The notes under the pieces: generated by a model
What the model was told of the DNA's origin: nothing
What the model saw: only the letters and a program-made list of their open reading frames with translations
Databases searched by the model: none
NCBI GenBank assembly: GCA_949493535.1
Contig: CASZWJ010000002.1
Span: forward strand, 55,165 to 119,164
Reading direction: 5' to 3'
From: an uncultured Alphaproteobacteria bacterium
GTDB taxonomy: Bacteria; Pseudomonadota; Alphaproteobacteria; RF32; CAG-239
DNA length: 64,000 nucleotides
Position numbers and translations under genes: made by a program
In this document: piece by piece, positions 17,510 through 27,082 of the stretch
How the letters are laid out: the number at the start of each line of letters is the position of its first letter
How positions within the stretch are numbered: the stretch's first letter is position 1

Positions 17510-17558
17510 GGCAAAAGCCTTACTGCATTGAGCAATAAGGCTTTTGCCGGTATTTTTT
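17510..17558 (-). terminator. Strong Rho-independent terminator after the 17565 gene
   Basis: GGCAAAAGCCTTA pairs perfectly with its complement over 13 bp around a 13-base loop, with A and T runs outside. The remaining 17295-17505 gap is AT-rich and I see no gene in it. Confidence 0.85.
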
Positions 17559-17564
17559 TGCGTT

Positions 17565-17897
17565 TTAGGCGCGGCGGTCAACTTCCCGATATTGGGGAAT
17601 GCCGTTTTTGACACCGGTCAACATCATGTGTTTGAGGTCAACTTTGATGGTGTCGCCGACTTGCTTGGGATAATAGCATTTGTCGGCATCGAGAATTTCA
17701 GTGTCGCGGGTTCCCATGCGGTAAACCAGAACTTTGTTGCCGCAGGTGCCGATAAGTCCGAAGACGGTTTTATTGGCCGGCCAGTGGTTTCTGCTTGTTT
17801 CTTCGAAGGGCATAATGTAGCCGCTTATAAAGTTGACACCAGAAGTTTCTACCATACCTGCGAATGCGTTCATTGCGATTTCTTTGAAATTTTTCAT
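17565..17897 (-). CDS. Hypothetical protein, no Shine-Dalgarno site
   Basis: A 110-aa protein read from ATG 17897 (MKNFKEIAMNAFAGMVETSG). The open frame continues upstream through very AT-rich, low-complexity codons that I judge non-coding. Sequence is mainly beta-like (KVLVYRMGTRDTEILDADKC, then HMMLTGVKNGIPQYREVD). The family is not recognised. The leader (CCCAAATACAAAAAAA) has no ribosome site and looks like the leader of the next gene downstream at 17294. A strong terminator follows it. Confidence 0.6.
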   Translation of the reverse strand: MKNFKEIAMNAFAGMVETSGVNFISGYIMPFEETSRNHWPANKTVFGLIGTCGNKVLVYRMGTRDTEILDADKCYYPKQVGDTIKVDLKHMMLTGVKNGIPQYREVDRRA

Positions 17898-18040
17898 TTT
17901 TTTTGTATTTGGGTTTATAGTCTTAGTGATAATGCTTATTTTGATAAAAGGATTAAAGCATATTTTGAGGATATGCTCAAGCGCAAAATGACAAAAAAAT
18001 AATTTTGTCAAAAAACTGTAACATTTCCGGTTTGATATAT

Positions 18041-18742
18041 TTATCCGAGGACTGTTAAAATTGTTCCTACAAACAACGGAATTGAAAGGTTATCGTCAAC
18101 TTCCAGTTTGTCTTCATACATTTCGGCAATAGTGGCAGCCAAACAGGCCAAAACACCGGCATAAGTGAAATGGAAAACAGGTTCGTAAAGCATGTTGATA
18201 AACAGGGCGCTGAGAAAAAAGGCAAAAGTGCCTTCCATGGATTTGTGCCGGTAGAGTTTTCTTGTGCCGCAGGCTTTGCCGATGAGGGCAGCAACAGTAT
18301 CTGAAATAAGCATAACGGTCATAGCTATGGCGGCTACCGGTTTGGAAAAAAGCAAAGTGCATGAGATTGCCGCCAATAAGACATAAAGCGAACCGCTGAC
18401 TTGAAAATATATTCTTTTGGTTTCTTTATTGCGCAATGTTTTGAAAAACAGGCGGCCGAATGTCTGTCTTGCCCAAGGCCAGTGTTTGTAATTGCCGTAT
18501 TCCAACACGGCATCTCCGGCAAACAAAATAGAAAAGACAGTGACGGCAAATCCTGGGTGGGCAAAATAAATCAATGCTGGAATCCATAACGAACTCAAGT
18601 GGATTGCTTTGCGGTAAATTTCTTTTTTGTAAGATTTATTTACTTTGATTTGGGGAACAAATCTCTTTAACTGTTGTTGAAATCTGAAACGCAGCGGATT
18701 TATCATCGGTTTACCTGTTATGATTGTTTTTTTTGTTTTCAT
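18041..18742 (-). CDS. Polyprenol/dolichol-kinase-like membrane protein
   Basis: A 233-aa integral membrane protein with five to six hydrophobic segments after a basic N-terminus. RKAIHLSSLWIPALIYF matches the RKxxH start of the CTP-dependent dolichol, phytol and diacylglycerol kinase group related to CdsA. SDTVAALIGKACG, HKSMEGTFAFF and the C-terminal EDKLEVDDNLSIPL supply the conserved Asp, Lys/Glu and Asn residues of that fold. It likely phosphorylates a lipid alcohol with a nucleotide triphosphate, but the substrate is unknown. It is monocistronic, downstream of alaS on the same strand's far side. Confidence 0.78.
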   Translation of the reverse strand: MKTKKTIITGKPMINPLRFRFQQQLKRFVPQIKVNKSYKKEIYRKAIHLSSLWIPALIYFAHPGFAVTVFSILFAGDAVLEYGNYKHWPWARQTFGRLFFKTLRNKETKRIYFQVSGSLYVLLAAISCTLLFSKPVAAIAMTVMLISDTVAALIGKACGTRKLYRHKSMEGTFAFFLSALFINMLYEPVFHFTYAGVLACLAATIAEMYEDKLEVDDNLSIPLFVGTILTVLG

Positions 18743-18812
18743 GAAAATTTTTTAGCAGTTTTTAGAATTAATGCAATAGAAAATTAATAAATAAAAAACT
18801 CTTAGTGGAAAA

Positions 18813-18842
18813 ATAAAAGCCCCTCGTTTGAGGGGCCTGTTT
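18813..18842 (-). terminator. Rho-independent terminator of alaS
   Basis: GCCCCTC pairs with GAGGGGC around a four-base loop; A-rich sequence on the plus strand gives a T-rich tail on the minus strand. It touches the alaS stop codon. Confidence 0.8.
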
Positions 18843-21478
18843 TAGATTGCTTGTTTAACGGTTTCGACAGCTTCTTTGATTTTGCTGCCGTCAGGGCCGC
18901 CGGCCTGAGCCATGTCCGGACGTCCGCCGCCGCCTTGTCCCCCGACTTTGGCGGATGCCAGTCTGACTAAGTCGACAGCCGAATATTTGCCGGTCAAATC
19001 ATTGGTGACGCCGACGACAATTGATGCTTTGCCGTCATTGTCAGACGCCAATACAACAATGCCTGAACCGATATTTTCTTTGATTTCGTCAACAAAGGCT
19101 TTCAGTTCTTTAGCTTGAATATTTTGCAGGCTTTTACCTACGAATTTGACGCCGTTGACTTCTTCAATTTTGTCTTTGTTATCAGCGCTTTTGTGGCTGA
19201 CAAAAGTCTTTTTCAAATTGAAAATGTCTGCTTCGAGCTTTTTCTTTTCTTCCAAAAGCTGTGCGATGCGGGTTTCAATGCTGCCAAAATCAGATTTCAG
19301 CGTCTGGCCTATACGGTGGAGTTTATCTTCAATGTCTTGGACATATTTTTCCGCATGATGGCCGGTAACGCATTCAATACGGCGCAAACCTGCACCGACG
19401 GCAGATTCCGAAACGATATTGAAATAGCCGATGTCTCCGGTTGATTTAACATGCGTCCCGCCGCATAACTCTGTTGATATAAAGCAGCTGTCATCTTGAT
19501 CGCAAATTGATACAACGCGGACTTCATCGCCGTATTTTTCGCCGAACAAAGCCATGGCGCCTTCGGAAATGGCATCTTCCTGATTCATAATGCGCGTAAT
19601 GACTTTATGGTTTTCGCGAATGATTTGGTTGACACGATTTTCAGCTTCTCTCAATTCGGTATCGGAAATCTGTTTGTGGTGGGAAATGTCAAAACGCATG
19701 CGGTCTGCCGCGACGTAAGAACCTTTTTGGGTAACGTGCGTACCGAGCATGTCTCGCAAAACTTTGTGCAGAATATGCGTAACCGTATGGTTTGCTGCAA
19801 TATCGGCGCGGTTTTGTTCATCAACGGCAAAGGTGAGAGTATCGCCGACTTTAACTTCGCCTTTAACCAGTTTGCAGACATGAGCCGTAATTTCATGCAG
19901 TTTCTTTTTGGTGTCGGTTACTTCAATTTCACAGTTTGAGCCGTAAATTTTGCCGATGTCGCCGACTTGTCCGCCCATTTCGCCGTAAAAAGGCGTTTGG
20001 TTGGCAACGAGATAAAATTCGCCGCTATTGACAGCGTCAACTTCTTTGCCGTCAACAATCAATGCTTTCACAAGGCATTCCGCTTTTGTCGTATTATAGC
20101 CCAAGAAATCGGCAGCGCCTAATTTGTCCTGAATTTCAAACCAGACTTTTTCGGTTCCGGCATCGCCTGAACCAGCCCAGTTTTTACGGGCTTCGGCACG
20201 CTGTTTTTCCATTGCTTCATCAAAACCTTTGACATCGACTTGCATATTTTTGTTGCGCAGAGCATCTTGAGTCAGGTCTAACGGGAAACCGTAAGTATCG
20301 TACAATTTGAACGCGGTAGCACCGGAAAGTTCATCTCCTTCTTTAAGATTTCTTGCTTCATCATCAAGAAGACGCATGCCTTTATCAAGCGTTTTCAAAA
20401 AGCGCATTTCTTCGGCTTTGATTGTTTCGGTAATCAGGGCTTCCGCACGATGCAATTCAGGATAAGCTTCGCCCATTTCTTTTTGCAAGGCGGGCAGAAG
20501 TTTGTACATCATCGGTTCTTTCACGCCCAAAAGGTAAGCATGGCGCATTGCGCGGCGCATAATGCGGCGCAAGACGTAGCCGCGCCCTTCGTTGGAGGGC
20601 ATAACGCCATCGGCAATCAAAAAGCTGGTTGAACGCAAATGGTCGGCAATGACGTTGTGCGAAGCTTTCAGCGGGCCGTTCGGGTCCGAATTTGCCAAAT
20701 CGGCAATGGCTTTAATCAGATTTTGGAACAAATCAATTTCGTAGTTGGAATGTACGCCCTGCAAAATGGCAGAAATGCGTTCCAAACCCATGCCCGTATC
20801 AATAGACGGATGTTTTAACGGAATGCGGGTGCCATCGGGCAAGTCTTCAAACTGGTCAAATACAAGGTTCCAAATTTCAATCCAGCGGTCGCCGTCTTCT
20901 TCCGGCGTGCCGGGCAGGCCGCCCCAGACTTCCGGACCGTGGTCATAAAAAATTTCAGAGCAGGGGCCGCAAGGGCCGGTATCGCCCATTTGCCAGAAAT
21001 TATCTTTGGTGGCAATGCTGATAATGCGATCGTCAGGCAGGCCGGAAACTTTTTTCCAAATTTCGCGAGCCTGTTCGTCCGTATGATAATAAGTAACGGC
21101 CAATTTATCTTTCGGCAGCCCGAATTCTTTGGTTACCAGTTCCCAAGCCCAGGCAATAGCTTCGTCTTTGAAATAATCGCCGAAAGAGAAGTTTCCGAGC
21201 ATTTCAAAAAATGTGTGGTGGCGTACGGTGTATCCGACATTGTCCAAGTCATTATGTTTGCCGCCGGCGCGAACGGATTTTTGGGAAGTGGTCGCTCGTT
21301 TGTAGTCGCGCGTTTCGTTGCCGGTGAAAATATTTTTGAACTGTACCATACCTGAATTGGTGAACATCAGGGTCGGATCGTTATCAGGCACCAATGAAGA
21401 GGACGGAATGATTTTATGTCCGTTTTTTGCAAAAAAATTCAGATACGTGCTGCGTATATCTTTTAATGTTGTGGTCAT
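18842..21478 (-). CDS. alaS: Alanyl-tRNA synthetase
   Basis: Charges tRNA-Ala. The full-length 878-aa enzyme has a class II catalytic core ([21 protein letters not shown] region, then [18 protein letters not shown] and [12 protein letters not shown]). It also has the editing domain with the zinc ligands HTVTHILH and CGGTHV, and a C-terminal coiled coil plus C-Ala domain ending in a glycine-rich [16 protein letters not shown] motif. It stands alone with a good terminator. Nothing unusual. Confidence 0.97.
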   Translation of the reverse strand: MTTTLKDIRSTYLNFFAKNGHKIIPSSSLVPDNDPTLMFTNSGMVQFKNIFTGNETRDYKRATTSQKSVRAGGKHNDLDNVGYTVRHHTFFEMLGNFSFGDYFKDEAIAWAWELVTKEFGLPKDKLAVTYYHTDEQAREIWKKVSGLPDDRIISIATKDNFWQMGDTGPCGPCSEIFYDHGPEVWGGLPGTPEEDGDRWIEIWNLVFDQFEDLPDGTRIPLKHPSIDTGMGLERISAILQGVHSNYEIDLFQNLIKAIADLANSDPNGPLKASHNVIADHLRSTSFLIADGVMPSNEGRGYVLRRIMRRAMRHAYLLGVKEPMMYKLLPALQKEMGEAYPELHRAEALITETIKAEEMRFLKTLDKGMRLLDDEARNLKEGDELSGATAFKLYDTYGFPLDLTQDALRNKNMQVDVKGFDEAMEKQRAEARKNWAGSGDAGTEKVWFEIQDKLGAADFLGYNTTKAECLVKALIVDGKEVDAVNSGEFYLVANQTPFYGEMGGQVGDIGKIYGSNCEIEVTDTKKKLHEITAHVCKLVKGEVKVGDTLTFAVDEQNRADIAANHTVTHILHKVLRDMLGTHVTQKGSYVAADRMRFDISHHKQISDTELREAENRVNQIIRENHKVITRIMNQEDAISEGAMALFGEKYGDEVRVVSICDQDDSCFISTELCGGTHVKSTGDIGYFNIVSESAVGAGLRRIECVTGHHAEKYVQDIEDKLHRIGQTLKSDFGSIETRIAQLLEEKKKLEADIFNLKKTFVSHKSADNKDKIEEVNGVKFVGKSLQNIQAKELKAFVDEIKENIGSGIVVLASDNDGKASIVVGVTNDLTGKYSAVDLVRLASAKVGGQGGGGRPDMAQAGGPDGSKIKEAVETVKQAI

Positions 21479-21574
21479 TTTTACTTCCCAAAAGTCAAAA
21501 TTTTCAAATTAAATTAACCTGCTATTTTTAGAGCAAAGTTTATGCCGTGTCTAGCAAAATTTTGATATTTCGGG

Positions 21575-22060
21575 CTAAAAATCTATAATTAATCCGTTGT
21601 TTATCACAAAAATCAGATTGAGGAACGAGGCGTAGCACAGCCATAAAAAGTAAGGATAAAGCAAAAAGGCGCTTGCCGGACGCAGTTGCCGGAAGGCTGA
21701 TATTGTTTTATAAACGAGGTAATCCAGTATTAGGATAACCCCGAAGCCGACAACCAATTGTTTGGCATAAAAGAATGTAAAGCACCAAACGATATTCAGC
21801 AGCAGCTGGCTTAAAAACAGCAGTTTGGCATCCAGCGTTTTTTTAGTATAAGGAAGCGTTAAAATTCCGTAAAAAGATAACGCCATAAGCAAATAGAGTA
21901 TGCTCCAAACTACGAGAAAAACAGAATCGGGCGGCGTAAACCGGCTTGAGGCGGCGTTATGATACCATGAATTGACTCCTTGTCCGGTAAAATAAGACGA
22001 GATGAAAGCAACAATAAAAACGCTCAGCAGCGCGTATATTAATTTTGGCAGATTTTTCAT
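21575..22060 (-). CDS. tspO: TspO/MBR family membrane protein
   Basis: A 161-aa protein with five transmembrane helices. The family signature appears as WYHNAASSRFTPPDSVFLVVW in helix 1-2 (split here by the Pro-Pro turn), then LNIVWCFTFF in helix 3-4 and FLWLCYASFLN at the end. TspO proteins bind porphyrins and are implicated in tetrapyrrole handling and stress responses. The ribosome site AAGGAAAG precedes the ATG. It is monocistronic and divergent from sfsA. Confidence 0.9.
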   Translation of the reverse strand: MKNLPKLIYALLSVFIVAFISSYFTGQGVNSWYHNAASSRFTPPDSVFLVVWSILYLLMALSFYGILTLPYTKKTLDAKLLFLSQLLLNIVWCFTFFYAKQLVVGFGVILILDYLVYKTISAFRQLRPASAFLLYPYFLWLCYASFLNLIFVINNGLIIDF

Positions 22061-22184
22061 GGCTTTCCTTCAGGTTTTAGTTTAGAAATATGATTTAACA
22101 ACTTATTTTCTCTTTTCAATGCTTTGTTGACTTAAAGCTATTCCCATTTTAGAATAGCTCCGGTTATGTGTTGGGGAAACAACA

Positions 22185-22880
22185 GTGGATTTTGATATAG
22201 AACTCATAAAGGCGGAAGTTGTCCGCCGTTATAAACGCCTGATAGTTGATGTTAAGCTCAGAGATGATTCTGTGGTGTCTGCTTTTTGCTCTGACGAATG
22301 TATTTTTCCCAATTTGTATGACAAAGGGGCAGAGGTTTGGGTTACCCGCATTAAAAGCCGTTTTCGCAAACTGCGTTATGAAGTGCAGGCGATTAACAAG
22401 GGTGACGGCTGGGTTGCCGTCAATCAGAGGGGAATTCCCAAACTTTTTGCCGAAGCTTTTAAAAATCGGATTATGGAAGACTTTGTCCAATATAAAAAAA
22501 TCCGCCATATGACGCTGGCTGACCGGCTTCCGCATTTGGATTTTGAATTGAGCAATCCGCAGGAAAAGTGTTATGTCAGCTTACGGCCTATTTACAATAA
22601 GCAAGACGGCAAAGCGGTGTTTCCGTCAAAAGTCAATTTTTTTGACATGGAAATGTTTGAAGAAATGAAAAAAATGCGCGCAAAAGGTTTTCGAACCGTA
22701 GTTGTGTTGATTGTGCCGCGTATGGATTGTCTGGAAGCGAAGTTTTCGTGGACGATCGACCCGATTTCCGCCGCAAGAATTTTTGAAGAAGCAAAAAACG
22801 GTTTAGAGTTTGTTTGTTATGGTTGCAACTTGAGCAAAAAAAGTATATCCATTGCAAATAAAATGAATATCAGTGTTTAA
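22185..22880 (+). CDS. sfsA: SfsA family DNA-binding/nuclease-like protein
   Basis: A 231-aa protein starting at GTG 22185, with GGGGAAAC nine bases upstream. It has an N-terminal OB-like region (YKRLIVDVKLRDDSVVSAFC) and a C-terminal restriction-nuclease-like region including VSLRPIYNKQDGKAVFPSKV. The usual SfsA PNTGR loop is replaced by CSDECIFPN, so this is a divergent member. SfsA is linked to sugar fermentation regulation in E. coli, but its biochemical role is not settled. It starts a run with map (21 bases downstream) and radC; this order is often seen in alphaproteobacteria. Confidence 0.78.
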   Translation: MDFDIELIKAEVVRRYKRLIVDVKLRDDSVVSAFCSDECIFPNLYDKGAEVWVTRIKSRFRKLRYEVQAINKGDGWVAVNQRGIPKLFAEAFKNRIMEDFVQYKKIRHMTLADRLPHLDFELSNPQEKCYVSLRPIYNKQDGKAVFPSKVNFFDMEMFEEMKKMRAKGFRTVVVLIVPRMDCLEAKFSWTIDPISAARIFEEAKNGLEFVCYGCNLSKKSISIANKMNISV

Positions 22881-22901
22881 GAAAGAAATAAGAGGTTTAT
22901 C

Positions 22902-23702
22902 TTGGCAACTAAGAGAAAAGACGGAATCACCCTTTATGAGAAGGAAGATTTTGAAGGCATGCGCAAAGCAGGCAGGCTTGCTGCCGAATGTCTGGATTAT
23001 ATTACGGATTTTGTAAAAGTCGGCGTTTCTACCGGCGAATTGGACGATTTATGCCGTGAGTTTTTTACCAGCCGCGGGGCTATTCCCGCTTGCTTGGGAT
23101 ATCGCGGCTATCCGAAATCGGTCTGTATTTCAATCAACCATGTTATCTGCCACGGCATTCCAAGCTATGAGCGCAAGCTGGCCGACGGCGATATTTTGAA
23201 TATTGACGTAACCTGCATTTTAGACGGTTGGTATGGCGATACCAGCCGTATGTATTATGCCGGCAAACCGAAGCTCAAAGCGACAAGGCTGTGCGATGTG
23301 ACTTATGAATGCATGATGCGGGCGATTGATGTTGTTAAACCGGGCGCAAGAATGGGGGATATCGGCGCGGTTATCGAAGATATTGCCGGCCGCTACGGAT
23401 ATGGTATCGTCGATATGTTTTGCGGGCATGGTTTGGGCAAGGTATTTCATGATGCGCCGAATGTTATGCATGTCGGCCGCAAAGGAACCGGACCGGTTAT
23501 GGAAGAGGGCATGTTTTTTACGATTGAGCCGATGATTAATATCGGGCGTCCTGACGGCATTATTTTAGCCGACGGCTGGACTTCAGTAACCAGAGATAAA
23601 TCTTTATCCGCCCAATTTGAACATTCGCTCGGCGTGACTTCTGACGGAGCCGAGATATTTACGTTATCTCCTGCCGGGCTTGACAAGCCGCCGTATAAGT
23701 AA
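22902..23702 (+). CDS. map: Methionine aminopeptidase type I
   Basis: Removes the initiator methionine from nascent proteins. A 266-aa type I enzyme starting at TTG 22902 with an AAGAGG site. The dimetal ligands are in place: Asp in NIDVTCILDGWYGDTSR (two Asp residues), His in CGHGLGKVFHDAP, Glu in FTIEPMIN and Glu in AQFEHSLGVT. The substrate-side His is in NHVICHGIP. A short N-terminal extension is present. It is co-transcribed with sfsA and radC. Confidence 0.96.
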   Translation: MATKRKDGITLYEKEDFEGMRKAGRLAAECLDYITDFVKVGVSTGELDDLCREFFTSRGAIPACLGYRGYPKSVCISINHVICHGIPSYERKLADGDILNIDVTCILDGWYGDTSRMYYAGKPKLKATRLCDVTYECMMRAIDVVKPGARMGDIGAVIEDIAGRYGYGIVDMFCGHGLGKVFHDAPNVMHVGRKGTGPVMEEGMFFTIEPMINIGRPDGIILADGWTSVTRDKSLSAQFEHSLGVTSDGAEIFTLSPAGLDKPPYK

Positions 23703-23733
23703 AATTTGCGCTGCGTTAAAATGGGATTGGCAT

Positions 23734-24426
23734 ATGACAGATAAAGCAAATATTTCGAGTGACGGACACAGGCAAAGAATCAGGGATAAATTTTTGAAAA
23801 ACGGAGGCTCCTCTTTTGCTGATTATGAGCTTTTGGAAGCTTATCTGACGATTGCTATTCCCAGACGCGATGTTAAGCCTTTAGCGAAACAATTGATTGC
23901 AAAATTCGGAAGTTTTGCAGATGTAATCAGTGCTAAAAGCGAGGATTTACTCGCCGTCAGCGGTGTCGGTGAAAATACGGTTTTTGCTTTGAAAATGGTG
24001 CAGGAAGCTTCTAAACGCCTGAGTTGGGAAGTGCTTAAAAATTCGGATGCTCCCGTTATTGCCAGTATGGATGCTTTGGTTGATTATTGCCGTATGAGTA
24101 TGGCTTATCAGGATGTGGAAGAATTCAGGTTAATTTATCTGAACGGCAAGAATATGGTGATAGGTGAAAATGTCCAGCAAAAAGGGACTGTTAACCACGT
24201 GGCTATTCATCCGCGGGAAGTTGTTAAAGCCGCGCTGGAGAAAAAAGCCAGTGCTGTGATTATGGTTCACAACCACCCGACGGGGGATACGACTCCGTCA
24301 AAAGCAGATATTGATGTTACCCGTAAAGTCAAAGAAGCTTTAGATGCAATGGGTATTGTTTTACATGATCATGTGATTGTCGGTAAGTTTGGTTATTACA
24401 GCTTTCGCGATGCCGGTTTAATTTAG
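23734..24426 (+). CDS. radC: RadC family JAB-domain protein
   Basis: A 230-aa protein starting at ATG 23734. The N-terminal helix-hairpin-helix region (ADVISAKSEDLLAVSGVGEN) is followed by an MPN/JAB domain with the metal-binding HNHPTGDTTPSKAD motif near the C-terminus. Historically linked to DNA repair, though the actual function is unclear. The frame also opens 54 bases earlier inside map, but the chosen start matches the family N-terminus. It closes the sfsA-map-radC run. Confidence 0.93.
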   Translation: MTDKANISSDGHRQRIRDKFLKNGGSSFADYELLEAYLTIAIPRRDVKPLAKQLIAKFGSFADVISAKSEDLLAVSGVGENTVFALKMVQEASKRLSWEVLKNSDAPVIASMDALVDYCRMSMAYQDVEEFRLIYLNGKNMVIGENVQQKGTVNHVAIHPREVVKAALEKKASAVIMVHNHPTGDTTPSKADIDVTRKVKEALDAMGIVLHDHVIVGKFGYYSFRDAGLI

Positions 24427-24439
24427 GCTAAAAAAAGTG

Positions 24440-24468
24440 CTTGCAAAATAAAATTAAAACGGTAAATA
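24440..24468 (+). promoter_or_regulatory. Possible promoter of tRNA-Pro
   Basis: TTGCAA and TAAATA separated by about 16 bases lie upstream of the tRNA, the best sigma-70-like pair in the radC-tRNA gap. The distance to the tRNA (about 65 bases) is long, so another start site is possible. Confidence 0.35.
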
Positions 24469-24539
24469 TAAGAGCGCTTGGGAGTTAAATAGAGCGCCCA
24501 AAGCCTTAATTAAATATTATTTTGAATACCAGATATAAT

Positions 24540-24616
24540 CGGGACTTAGCTCAGCCTGGTAGAGCGCTTGCTTTGGGAGCAAGATGTCGTAGGTTCGAAT
24601 CCTATAGTCCCGACCA
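24540..24616 (+). tRNA. tRNA-Pro (anticodon TGG)
   Basis: A 77-nt cloverleaf with acceptor CGGGACT paired to AGTCCCG, D-arm AGCTCAGCCTGGTAGAGC, anticodon stem CTTGC/GCAAG enclosing TTTGGGA, T-loop GGTTCGAATCC and encoded ACCA. TGG can read the proline codons. It is followed by a terminator and a tRNA-derived repeat module. Confidence 0.97.
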
Positions 24617-24790
24617 ATAAAAAAAGCACCGGAGGGTGCTTTTTTTATTGGATTGCGGACTTGGATTTGAACCTACGAAAAAGTAGGTTCGACAACCAGC
24701 GAGAGCGAGACGGAAGTATCGCGGTCTGCTGAAAGCAGATGAGCGCCCGTGCGATGGAGTGAAACGGAGTCAATCCTATCGTCCCGACCA
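24617..24790 (+). repeat. tRNA-Pro-linked palindromic module with duplicated tRNA 3' end
   Basis: After the tRNA comes a terminator (AAAAAAAGCACC/GGTGCTTTTTTT), then an inverted, degenerate copy of the tRNA 3' half (GGATTTGAACCTAC). Next is a GAACCTAC hairpin partner and about 90 bases containing AGACGGAAGTAT and CGCCCGTGC. The module ends at 24772-24790, where the last 19 bases of the tRNA are repeated with one change, followed by a second terminator (24791-24821). The direct-repeat spacing, 24598 to 24772, is 174 bases. This equals the tandem unit beside tRNA-Arg, and the inner sequence is clearly homologous to that unit. It is the main content of the 24427-24848 gap. Confidence 0.7.
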
Positions 24791-24848
24791 ATAAAAAAAG
24801 CGCCTTTGGGCGCTTTTTTTGTGGATTGCGGACTTGTGAAAAATAATT

Positions 24849-26270
24849 TTAATCGCGGTATTTTCCTAATTGCGGCAATAGCAATAATTGAGACTGCGGG
24901 TTTGCCAAAATCTGCAATCCGCGTTTGCCAAGGCTTGCATTTTCCAAAGCGAGTGAAAACGTATGGAACGGAGTGTTATCGGCAACGGCTGAGTTTTTCT
25001 TAGTGACAAAGCCCATATGATGACCGTTTTCTTCATTTTTCAACCTGATTTCATTGCCCTTTTCATCTTTGGTTGTAAAATCCTGCGGCAGTTTCATAGC
25101 TATAATGAAATTTCTGCCGTCTTCCATTGTTGTTAACCTGTAGTTTCCTTTATCATTTTCTTGAAAACGGCATAGCTTGTATTGTTCGGGATTAAACATA
25201 TTAATGAACGGTTCTTTGCGCAAGTGGTCATCAGCGTAGTTGCTCATAAAATGCATTCCTGAGTATTTGCTGTTTTTTTGTATTGGCAAAAAGGCATAAC
25301 TGACAACGAAAATATTTTGCAAAGCTTCTTTGACGGTTTGTTTGTCATAAATTTGTTCTGCTAAATGTGAAAAAGCGTTTATCCAACGGTGTGCGTGAGC
25401 CATTCCGGCACAATAACCGACAATTGTTATGTTCCCGCAGCAGCGTTTGAATGTTTCTTTATCATGAGGCGAACCTGATTTGATGTTATATTTATCGTCT
25501 ATTTTTATTTCTTTGCCTAAAAAACGGGAAAAATTTTTAGCAACAAAGTTCATGTCAACGTTTGTAAAGTAATTTTCAGGATTGCGAATAGTTTTTAAAC
25601 ATAGAGCAAATTTTTCGCCTCGGGGCTGTTCGATTGGAAAATGCGCTAAATAAACGTCTGCTTCCGAACCAAAAATCTTTTTGTTATCTAAAGTTTTCCC
25701 CATAAATTCAGATGTCCAGAATTGCAAAACTTCCTGCTCTCCTTGTACATGGAATGGCATGGATAAAAAGAGATTGTGCCTTTCGGGATTGACAATAAAA
25801 CCGTAATTATTGAACTTTGCATGGCTGATTGTATCAGGATTGTGTATCTTCCAAAATTGATAGTCACAGTTTTTATGAAATACATATTTACTATTTTCGA
25901 TATTGCCGGAGCAATCTACCGAATATTGAGCAGCGGCTTGATAAAGCTCAATCAGCTCCGGTGCCGTTGCTTGGGTGTTGCTCAAAGTTTCAAAAACCTC
26001 TTGCGCATCTCGGATATACCCGCTCAACTGCAAGGAAAAAGTCAATAGATTTTTTTCATCTATGTTGTGTGGCAGTGTCGGAACCGTTTTTTCTCCGCAA
26101 CGGGATAAGAAACGGTTAATGGCTTGTTCAAAACGGCAAATGCGCTTATGCTTCAGTATATTGCCAAGCGTATTGCGTTTTTGTTCGTCATTTTGTTGCA
26201 AAAGCGGTTGATTTGTTACATTGCTTATAAAAGCAGCTCTGATTGCTTTTGCTAATGGATTAGTTTGCAT
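24849..26270 (-). CDS. Hypothetical protein, possible alpha/beta-hydrolase-like
   Basis: A 473-aa soluble protein of unrecognised family. The N-terminal 120 residues are helical. The middle includes beta-like stretches and a possible nucleophile elbow NITIVGYCAGMAHAHR, with Cys where serine hydrolases carry Ser; two downstream segments (NIFVVSYAFLPIQK and NGHHMGFVTKK) could supply acid and His. That reading is speculative. It begins at ATG 26270 with a weak ribosome site, and is divergent from a serine esterase at 26345. A CSGN/CSGK segment followed by Asn-Lys-rich residues recalls the 27839 gene, but similarity is slight. Confidence 0.65.
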   Translation of the reverse strand: MQTNPLAKAIRAAFISNVTNQPLLQQNDEQKRNTLGNILKHKRICRFEQAINRFLSRCGEKTVPTLPHNIDEKNLLTFSLQLSGYIRDAQEVFETLSNTQATAPELIELYQAAAQYSVDCSGNIENSKYVFHKNCDYQFWKIHNPDTISHAKFNNYGFIVNPERHNLFLSMPFHVQGEQEVLQFWTSEFMGKTLDNKKIFGSEADVYLAHFPIEQPRGEKFALCLKTIRNPENYFTNVDMNFVAKNFSRFLGKEIKIDDKYNIKSGSPHDKETFKRCCGNITIVGYCAGMAHAHRWINAFSHLAEQIYDKQTVKEALQNIFVVSYAFLPIQKNSKYSGMHFMSNYADDHLRKEPFINMFNPEQYKLCRFQENDKGNYRLTTMEDGRNFIIAMKLPQDFTTKDEKGNEIRLKNEENGHHMGFVTKKNSAVADNTPFHTFSLALENASLGKRGLQILANPQSQLLLLPQLGKYRD

Positions 26271-26344
26271 TTTTTTTCTACTTGTACAAAATTTTTATGT
26301 GAGTTATGAAATATTATATCTCTATATACTGAAAAAGGAGTTTT

Positions 26345-27046
26345 GTGGTGTCACTTTTTAATAATAAATGTTACAAATGCGGAAAATGCGGCGAAAATCC
26401 CGATAAATTGGTTATTTTTGTCCATGGTTATAATGGTTCTCCTGAGGCAATTCACTATGCGATTCAATGGCTTAGTGAAAAATTGGAAAATGCGGTCATT
26501 GTTGTGCCGAGAGCGCCGTATACTTGTGAAAAAAATGCGGAAAATTTGCAATGGCTGAGCTTTTTTAAGTCAGATCCGGAAATAAAATTTAAGGATTCTG
26601 CAACTCCGACAGCTGAAATCTTTGATATTTTTAATAGGCTCGGAGATGATTTTTCTCAAACGGCGACTCAGATGAATGAATTTATTGATGAGCAACAACG
26701 TTTATGGAATGTAGCTGATGACAATACATATCTTATGGGTTTTTCTCAGGGAGCAATGATTTCTATTTATACGGCGTTATCCCGTTCTCGGCAGCTCGGA
26801 GGTTGTATTTCCGTGGCCGGAATTATTGCCGGTAAAGACAGACTGGCGACAGAAATTGTTTCCCGTCCGCCGTTTTTGCTGCTGCACGGAAAAGTTGACA
26901 CGACGGTTCAGTATAAGACGGTTCCCGATACGTTGGCGTGGTTGAAAAGCCATCAGATTGATTTTGAATTTTTTGACTTTGACGGGCTTGCTCATCGGAT
27001 GAGTGAAGATGAAATGCAAAAGGTTGCTGATTTTATAAACAGTTAG
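26345..27046 (+). CDS. Phospholipase/carboxylesterase-type serine hydrolase
   Basis: A 233-aa alpha/beta hydrolase. The start is GTG 26345, or the adjacent GTG, behind AAGGAG. The oxyanion region is LVIFVHGYNGSPEA, the nucleophile Ser lies in LMGFSQGAMIS, the acid Asp in LLHGKVDTTVQY and the His in FDGLAHRMSEDE. This is the layout of the bacterial carboxylesterase/thioesterase group (PF02230). A short CxxCGKCG segment at the N-terminus could bind metal but is not part of the family core. The substrate is unknown. It is divergent from the 24849 gene. Confidence 0.85.
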   Translation: MVSLFNNKCYKCGKCGENPDKLVIFVHGYNGSPEAIHYAIQWLSEKLENAVIVVPRAPYTCEKNAENLQWLSFFKSDPEIKFKDSATPTAEIFDIFNRLGDDFSQTATQMNEFIDEQQRLWNVADDNTYLMGFSQGAMISIYTALSRSRQLGGCISVAGIIAGKDRLATEIVSRPPFLLLHGKVDTTVQYKTVPDTLAWLKSHQIDFEFFDFDGLAHRMSEDEMQKVADFINS

Positions 27047-27082
27047 GCATTTTGTTTTTCTATTTTGACAGACAGAATTAAA

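Noticed and set aside
24470..24520. Possible partial tRNA-Pro copy before the tRNA (GAGCGCTTGGGAG)
   Set aside because: Only a short match that needs an internal deletion; too weak to separate from chance.
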